Assembly: GCF_007655135.1 (NCBI RefSeq)
Contig: NC_045127.1
Location: 20,006,199-20,070,198, forward strand
Direction of reading: 5' to 3'
Source of the DNA: Punica granatum
Lineage: Eukaryota > Streptophyta > Magnoliopsida > Myrtales > Lythraceae
DNA: 64,000 nucleotides
The translations under genes were made by a program, and so were the position numbers. The notes beneath the pieces are model-generated. The model was given only the letters and a program-made list of their open reading frames with translations. It searched no databases and had not been told where the DNA came from. This document shows positions 58,320-64,000 of this stretch, piece after piece (positions within the stretch are counted from its first letter, which is position 1; the number at the start of each line of letters is the position of its first letter).

Positions 58320-61135
58320 CCGCCAATGGTGCAATCCAACTTTTTACAGTCGCATCCAGCATCCCGAGACTAGGTATAACCATTCCCGACTTAGAGGAGC
58401 TAGGACTTTTACATTGTTGTTGTGATTAAGGAGTTATATGGTGTTTCAAGCATGATTACTTGCAAAAATTCCATTTTTATGCATTTTTCATGTTATATCA
58501 TACATGTTTATCATCGTTTAATGTGTTAGCATATCGAGAAATTTTTAAATCAGAGTCGAGGAAACCATCCCGACCATAAAAACCCAAGAGACTTCTCGGG
58601 TTAACCTCTTGGAGAGGTAACCGAGGGCTTACTAGACCTTTTTGGGTCAAGAGTGGATTCCTTGCCCCGATTTAAGTCATTTCCCGAATTTTTATGTTTT
58701 TCCCACTTCCATGAAGTCGGTATCATTTTATCGATTCTATAAATAACGTGTTTGTGCATACTTGTGTGTTTAAATGCGTTTTCCAAATCTTGGCGATACC
58801 GGCTTTGTGAAATACATGTTATTTATAATGTTTAATGTTTGAGCCTGCGAGGAATAGTCGAAATTAGGTTAAAGAGACCGCTTGAAACCCGAAACGGGTC
58901 AAAAGAGCTCATGGCTATCCTCAAGAGGAAAGAGCCGAGAGTTCTTTGACCTCATTTGGGTCAAGAACGGCCTCTTTACCTCGATGAAATTGATTTTTCC
59001 GATTTTGTGCAATCGCAATTTCAATGTTATCGCAAATCCAGCATTAAAATTCCTTTTGGAATGTCTCTTTCCAAACAAAATGCATGGATTCACGTATTGG
59101 TGACTCTTTCAGGGCCATGTGGACTCTGAGGGTATTTTGGTCATTTTGACCAAATTATCATCGACCGTCCTGGACCCGTCTTGGTCGTCGTGTCATGAAT
59201 TGTTTTTATTAAATTAAACTTTTTGGGTATTCAGACTTCATCTAGTGGATCAATTCATGATCTATCTAATTGTCTGTAACCCGAACATTTACTGCATTCG
59301 GCAGTAATTTACAAGTAATAAATTCACAAACGGGTTAATCGGGACGCTCACATGATTAAACCCTCTTGACACTGACAAATCTTGCATGAATTGGTCATTA
59401 ACTGATAACTCGCATGGATGAGTTGTCAAATGACAATACTGCCCTTTTCAAAACTTGTCGATTTCAAAACCAGAAACACGCGGTCCGATGTAGTATGGAC
59501 GTCTAAAAAGTACTTGTGTGTCTCAACTTGAGTTTTTACCTTATTTCAGGTAACTCAGGTTAAGATACCGAAGATATTCCAGGATAACTACGGGCTAGAT
59601 AGACCGGTTCTTTGGCTTTTTCGAGGTTCTTGCATAACCCCGAAAGATCCAAGGAATTGGTCGACACCGGCTACAGGCCGAGGTGGCCTGCACTGCGATG
59701 TTTCCCTTTTCTGAAAAGAACTTTCAAGTAAAGGGGAAAATCGCCTTTTCACAAATTAGCGACACCACTAGGGCTAGCTTGACAGAAACACTTCGGTATC
59801 AGGATAAGAATAGGCTACCTGTTCAGGTGCAGGATCATCTGCAAAAGCTTTTCTTATCTAACTGATGAGTTTCTGTCATTCTATCGGGGATTCGAGTCAC
59901 TAGAACGGTTATCTCTGTCACAAAACATGCCAAAATCCTGATTAATCATTCACTCGACCTAACCAAATGTTAGACAATGGTTCGGGGGAACTCTAGGTTC
60001 CAAATCTAGAGTCAAAATACGAGTTTGGCGAATTCAGTGGAATTGCAATGTCACAATAAAGAACAACTTTAAACACACTCCACATACAAATGACTTGCCT
60101 ACAGACACCATGTCTGTCAGGTCCTTCAAAACAAAGCCTAATGCAAAATCCTTTACACACGTTTGCTTGTTTAGCATAGGACATTTGCATGCCAAAATAT
60201 TCAGGGTTAATAATATTTTAACACACGTAAACTTTGCAATGACAAACAACTTACCTGTAATCCACTTGTTGCTTGTTATTTTTCTGCTCTTGTTTGTCCA
60301 TGCGAGTCGAGCCCAACCTATACGACGCATTGCACTTAGGGTGCAACGCACTAATCGCCGATCATGGGGTCCAACGCCTTATCCACTGAAAGCGCATGTT
60401 GAATTTCAGTTTTCGGTGTTTCCTTGAACTCACGGAGAGTCTGAGCGGAATAATGACCGAAAACGAACTGACAGGGATTCGACCATTTGTAATTTGTTGT
60501 TTTATTTTGAGAGCATTGTGTGGAATTTACTTTGTACATTCATTATGTTAGAATCTCGGTCGGTGAGCGAACGGTCCAAGAGTCGAACTAATCGAATCGG
60601 TTCAATGCTTGCCCAGACAAGAGTAACCCCAAGATCTCGCGGTTCCGGTTCATGCAAGAATTCAACCATCATGGTCTGATAAACTGTAACGCAAGATAGT
60701 AAACCGATTTCCCGACATACGGGCCTACTTCTCTCTCTCGGCTTCTCAATCAACATTGTTTTCTTCACAAAATTTTTGGTGTCAAAATGTGTAAGCCAAG
60801 TGCAACCTAATTCACACGGTAAATGAAATAAAATTGTAAGCCTAGCAAGCTAGAGTATAGAAAGGGCGCGCGGGATATAGGCCAGCACGTAAAGTGAACC
60901 CCCGAACTCGGACTCTCCGGTTCCGCAAAGACCAATGCCTTAGCAAAACCAGGTGTACCATTACCCCCAGACCCGGGCAACTCACCAACCCTCGACCTTC
61001 GGGTTGCAAACAGATAGTGCCGACTCTTTCTCACGGGTATCTGTCACGCATCCCCCGGAAAGGTGGACACTCCCAAGCAGCGCGATTCGATGGCGCACAT
61101 GCAAGCCCCGACGAGAGCTCATCCGGGTCCGTACA
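58320..61135 (+). repeat. satellite monomer M14 (2816 bp)
   Basis: Complete. It shares diagnostic variants with M11 and M12 (AAAACAAAGCCTAATGC near 60130, AGGGTGCAACGCACTA near 60340, GATATTCCAGGATAACTA near 59572). Confidence 0.87.
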
Positions 61136-63456
61136 CCGCCAACGGTGCAATCCAACTTTTTACAGTCCTATTCCGCATCCCGGGACTAGGCATAACCATT
61201 TTCGACTTAGAGGAGCTAGGACTTTTACATTTTTGTTGTGATTAAGGAGTTATAAGGTGCTTCAAGCATGATTACTTGAGAAAATACCATTTTTATGCAT
61301 TTTTCATGCTATATCATGCATGTTTATCATCGTATAATGTGTTAGCATGTCGAGAAATTTTCAAATCGGGGTCGAGCAAACCATCCCGACCATAAAAAGC
61401 CAAGAGATTTCTCGGGTTAACCTCTTGGAGAGGTAAGTGAGGGCTTACTTGACCTTTTTGGGTCAAGAGTAGATTCCTTGCCCCGATTTAAGTCGTTTCC
61501 CGAATTTTTATGTTTTTCCCGCATCCATGAAGTCGGTATCATTTTATCGATTCTATAAATAACGTGTTTGTGCGTAGATGTTTGTTTAAATGCGTTTTCC
61601 AAATCATGGCGATACCGGCTTTGTGAAATACATGTCATTTATCGTGTTTAATGTCTTAGCCTGCGACGAATAGTCGAAATTAGGTTAAAGTGACCGCTTG
61701 AAACCCGAAACGGGTCAAAGGAGCTCACGGCTATCCTCAAGAGGAAAGAGCCGAGAGTTCTTTGACCTCACTCGGGTCAAGAACGGCCTCTTTACCTCGA
61801 TGAAATTCATTTCTCCAATTTTGTGCAATTGCAATTTCAATGTCATCGCAAATCCAGCGTTAAAATTCCTTTTGGAATGTCGTTTTCCAAACAAAATGCA
61901 TGGATTCCAGTATCAATGACTCTTTCAGGGCCATTTGGGTTCCAAGGGTCTTTTGGTCATTTTGACCAAATTTTCCTCGACCTCCCTGGACCCATCTAGG
62001 TCGCCGTGTCATGAATCGTTTTCATTAAATTAAGCTTTTTTGGGTATTCAAACTCCATTCGGTGGATTAATTCATGATATGTCTGATTGTCTGTAACCCG
62101 CACATTTACTGCATTCGGCAATAATTTACAAGCAATAAATTCACAAACGGGTTAATCGGGACGCTCACATGGTTACACCCACTTGACACTGGCAAATCTT
62201 ACATGAATTGGTCATTAACTGGTAACTCGCGTGGATGAGTTGTCAAATGACGATAGTGCCCTTTTCAAAACTTGTCTATTTCAAAACCAGAAACGCGCGG
62301 TCCAATGTAGCATGGACGTCTAAAAAGGACTTGTGTGTCTGAACTTGAGTTTTTACCTTATTTTAGGTAACTCAGGTCAAGATACCGAAGATTTTCCTAG
62401 ATCACTTTCGGATTGATCGACCGGTTCTTTGGCTTTTTTGGGATTCTTGCATAACCCTGAAAGATCCAGGGAATTGGTCGACACCAGCTACAGGCCGAGG
62501 TGGCCGGCACTGCGATGTTTCCCTTTTCTGAAAATAATTTTCAAGTAAAGGGCAAATTCGCCTTTTCACAAATTAGCGACACTCCTAGGGTTAGCTTAAC
62601 AGAAACACTACGGTATCAGGATAAGAATAGGCTACCTGTTCAGGTGCAGGTTTATCTGCAAAGCCTTTTCATATCTAACCGATGAGTTTTTGTCATTCTC
62701 TCGTAGATTCGGGTTACTAGAACGGTTATCTCTGTCACAAAACATGCCAAAATCCTGATAAATCATTCACTCGACCTAACCAAACGTTAGACAATGGTTA
62801 GGGGGAACTCTAGGTTCCAAATCTAGAGTCAAAACACGAGTTTGGCGAATTCAGTAGAGTTGCAATGTCACTATACAGTACAACTTTAAAAGCAATCCAC
62901 ATACAAATGACTTGCTTACATACACCATGTCTGTCAGGTCCTTGAAACAAAGCCGAATGCAAAATGCTTTACACACGGTTGCTTGTTTAGCATAGGACAT
63001 TTGCATGCGAAAACATTCAAGGTTAATAAACTATTGACACACGTAAACTTGGAAATGACAAACAACATGTCTGTAATCCACATGCGGTTTGTTACTTTTC
63101 TACTCTTGTTTGTCCATGCGAGTCGAGCTCGACCCATACGACGTATTGCACGTAGGGTCCAACGCCCTAATCACCGATCATAGGGTCCAACACCCTATCC
63201 ACTGAGAGCCCATGTTGAATTTCAGTTTTCAGTGTTTCCCTGAACTCATGGTGAGTCGGAACAGATTATTAACCGAAAACGTACTGACTAGGATTCGACC
63301 ATTTGTAATTTGTAATTTGTTGTATTATTTTGAGAGCATTGTGAGGAATTTACTTTGTACATTCATTCTGTAAGAATCCCGGTCGGTGAGCGAACGGTCC
63401 AAGAGTCGAACTAATCGAATCGGTCCGATGCTTGTCTAGACAAGAGTAATCCCAAA
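61136..63456 (+). repeat. satellite monomer M15 (3' part lost)
   Basis: Normal start and 240-bp block (about 62290-62515). It lacks the M11/M14 variants in its 3' half. It stops near CCCAAAATCTT, where the sequence turns into the opposite orientation. Confidence 0.85.
61448..61467 (+). other. monomer stem-loop (example)
   Basis: CTTGACCTTTTTGGGTCAAG, a perfect 7-bp stem with a six-base loop. It is present in nearly every monomer at the matching place, with a second, 6-bp version (TTGACC/GGTCAA) about 310 bases later (here about 61761-61779). Confidence 0.7.
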
Positions 63457-64000
63457 ATCTTGAGGGCTGGTGAGTTTCCCGGGTTTAGGGGTATGAAACA
63501 CCTATTTTTGCTAAGGCATTGGTCTTTGCGAAACCGGAAAGTCCGAGTTCGGGGGTTCACGTTACGTGGGGGCCTATATCCCGCACGCACTTTCGGTACT
63601 CTGGTTTGCTAGGCTTGTAGTTTTATTTCATTTATCGCGTGAATTAAGTTGCGCTCGGCTTACACGTCTTGACCCGAGAAATTCGGTGACCTAACGCTGT
63701 CGGTTGGGAAGCCGAGAGAGAAGTAGGCTCGCATGTCAGGGAATCGGTTCACAATCTTGCGTTACAATTTATCAAACTATGATGTTTGAATTCCTGCGTG
63801 AACCGGAATCGCGAGATCTTGGAATTACTCTTGTCTGGGCAAGCATTAAATCGATTCGAATGATTCGACTCTTGGATCGTTTGCTGACCGACTGAGATTC
63901 TTACAGAATGAATGTACAAATTAAAATCTTTGCAATGTGCTCTAAAAAATAATTCAACAAATTATAAATTACAAATGGTTGAATCTCAGTCAGTTCGCAT
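63457..64000 (-). repeat. inverted satellite/LTR piece at window end
   Basis: GAGGGCTGGTGAG onward is the reverse complement of monomer 3' sequence (GGCAACTCACCAGCCCTC and upstream). It continues to the window end and includes the inverted GTGAACCGGAATCGCGAGATCTTGG. This is a head-to-head turn in the array. Whether it is an inverted monomer or another antisense LTR cannot be told from the 544 bases seen. Confidence 0.78.

Overview
This 64 kb window reads as plant nuclear repeat DNA. I find no host gene, tRNA, rRNA, CRISPR array or bacterial feature. It holds four layers of repeats: (1) a long head-to-tail array of monomers of about 2.8 kb; (2) very large LTRs (4.57-4.75 kb) of an Ogre/Tat-like Ty3/gypsy element, to which the monomers are clearly homologous; (3) one decayed Ty1/copia element; (4) secondary inversions, tandem duplications and microhomology-type deletions laid over these. 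The hundreds of short open frames mostly recur at the monomer period, or as shadows on both strands, and do not look like genes. The plant assignment rests on the copia element (CCHC gag, DTG protease, YVDD reverse transcriptase, a primer site close to initiator tRNA-Met) and on the giant LTRs.

Layout. 1-6019: array monomers M0-M2. 6020-12123: copia element with 5' LTR, primer binding site and broken gag-pol; its 3' end, its 3' LTR and about 1.25 kb of array are missing. 12124-15341: monomers M3-M4, both deleted. 15342-20015: giant LTR in antisense orientation with both termini. 20016-39412: monomers M5-M12. 39413-58218: a reverse-oriented, rearranged giant-LTR element. It contains a solo LTR (40340-45085) with a 5-bp target duplication (GTAGT), a 1,035-bp tandem duplication across an inversion point, a sense-oriented LTR piece (46660-50340), 3.3 kb of non-coding internal leader with a minisatellite and primer binding site, and a complete 5' LTR (53653-58218). 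58219-63456: monomers M13-M15. 63457-64000: an inverted monomer piece.

Key relation. The giant LTR starts TGTCAGCACC and ends GGTCCGTACA. It has a TATA box about 1.8 kb in, then a GC-rich variable island, then about 2.4 kb of downstream sequence. Each array monomer covers only that last part, from just after the GC island to the exact LTR terminus, plus an extra block of about 240 bp that all three complete LTRs lack. After the terminus the next monomer begins again. The array is therefore an LTR-derived satellite made of U5-like sequence without promoter. The LTR piece at 46660-50340 carries the 240-bp block inside an otherwise LTR-type sequence and is the best candidate for a link between element and satellite.

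Limits. Identities and homologies were judged by eye. Boundaries of repeats are good to a few bases where LTR termini are seen and to perhaps 5-20 bases elsewhere. The Ogre/Tat assignment is inferred from LTR size, primer site and leader, because no coding domain of that element lies in the window.
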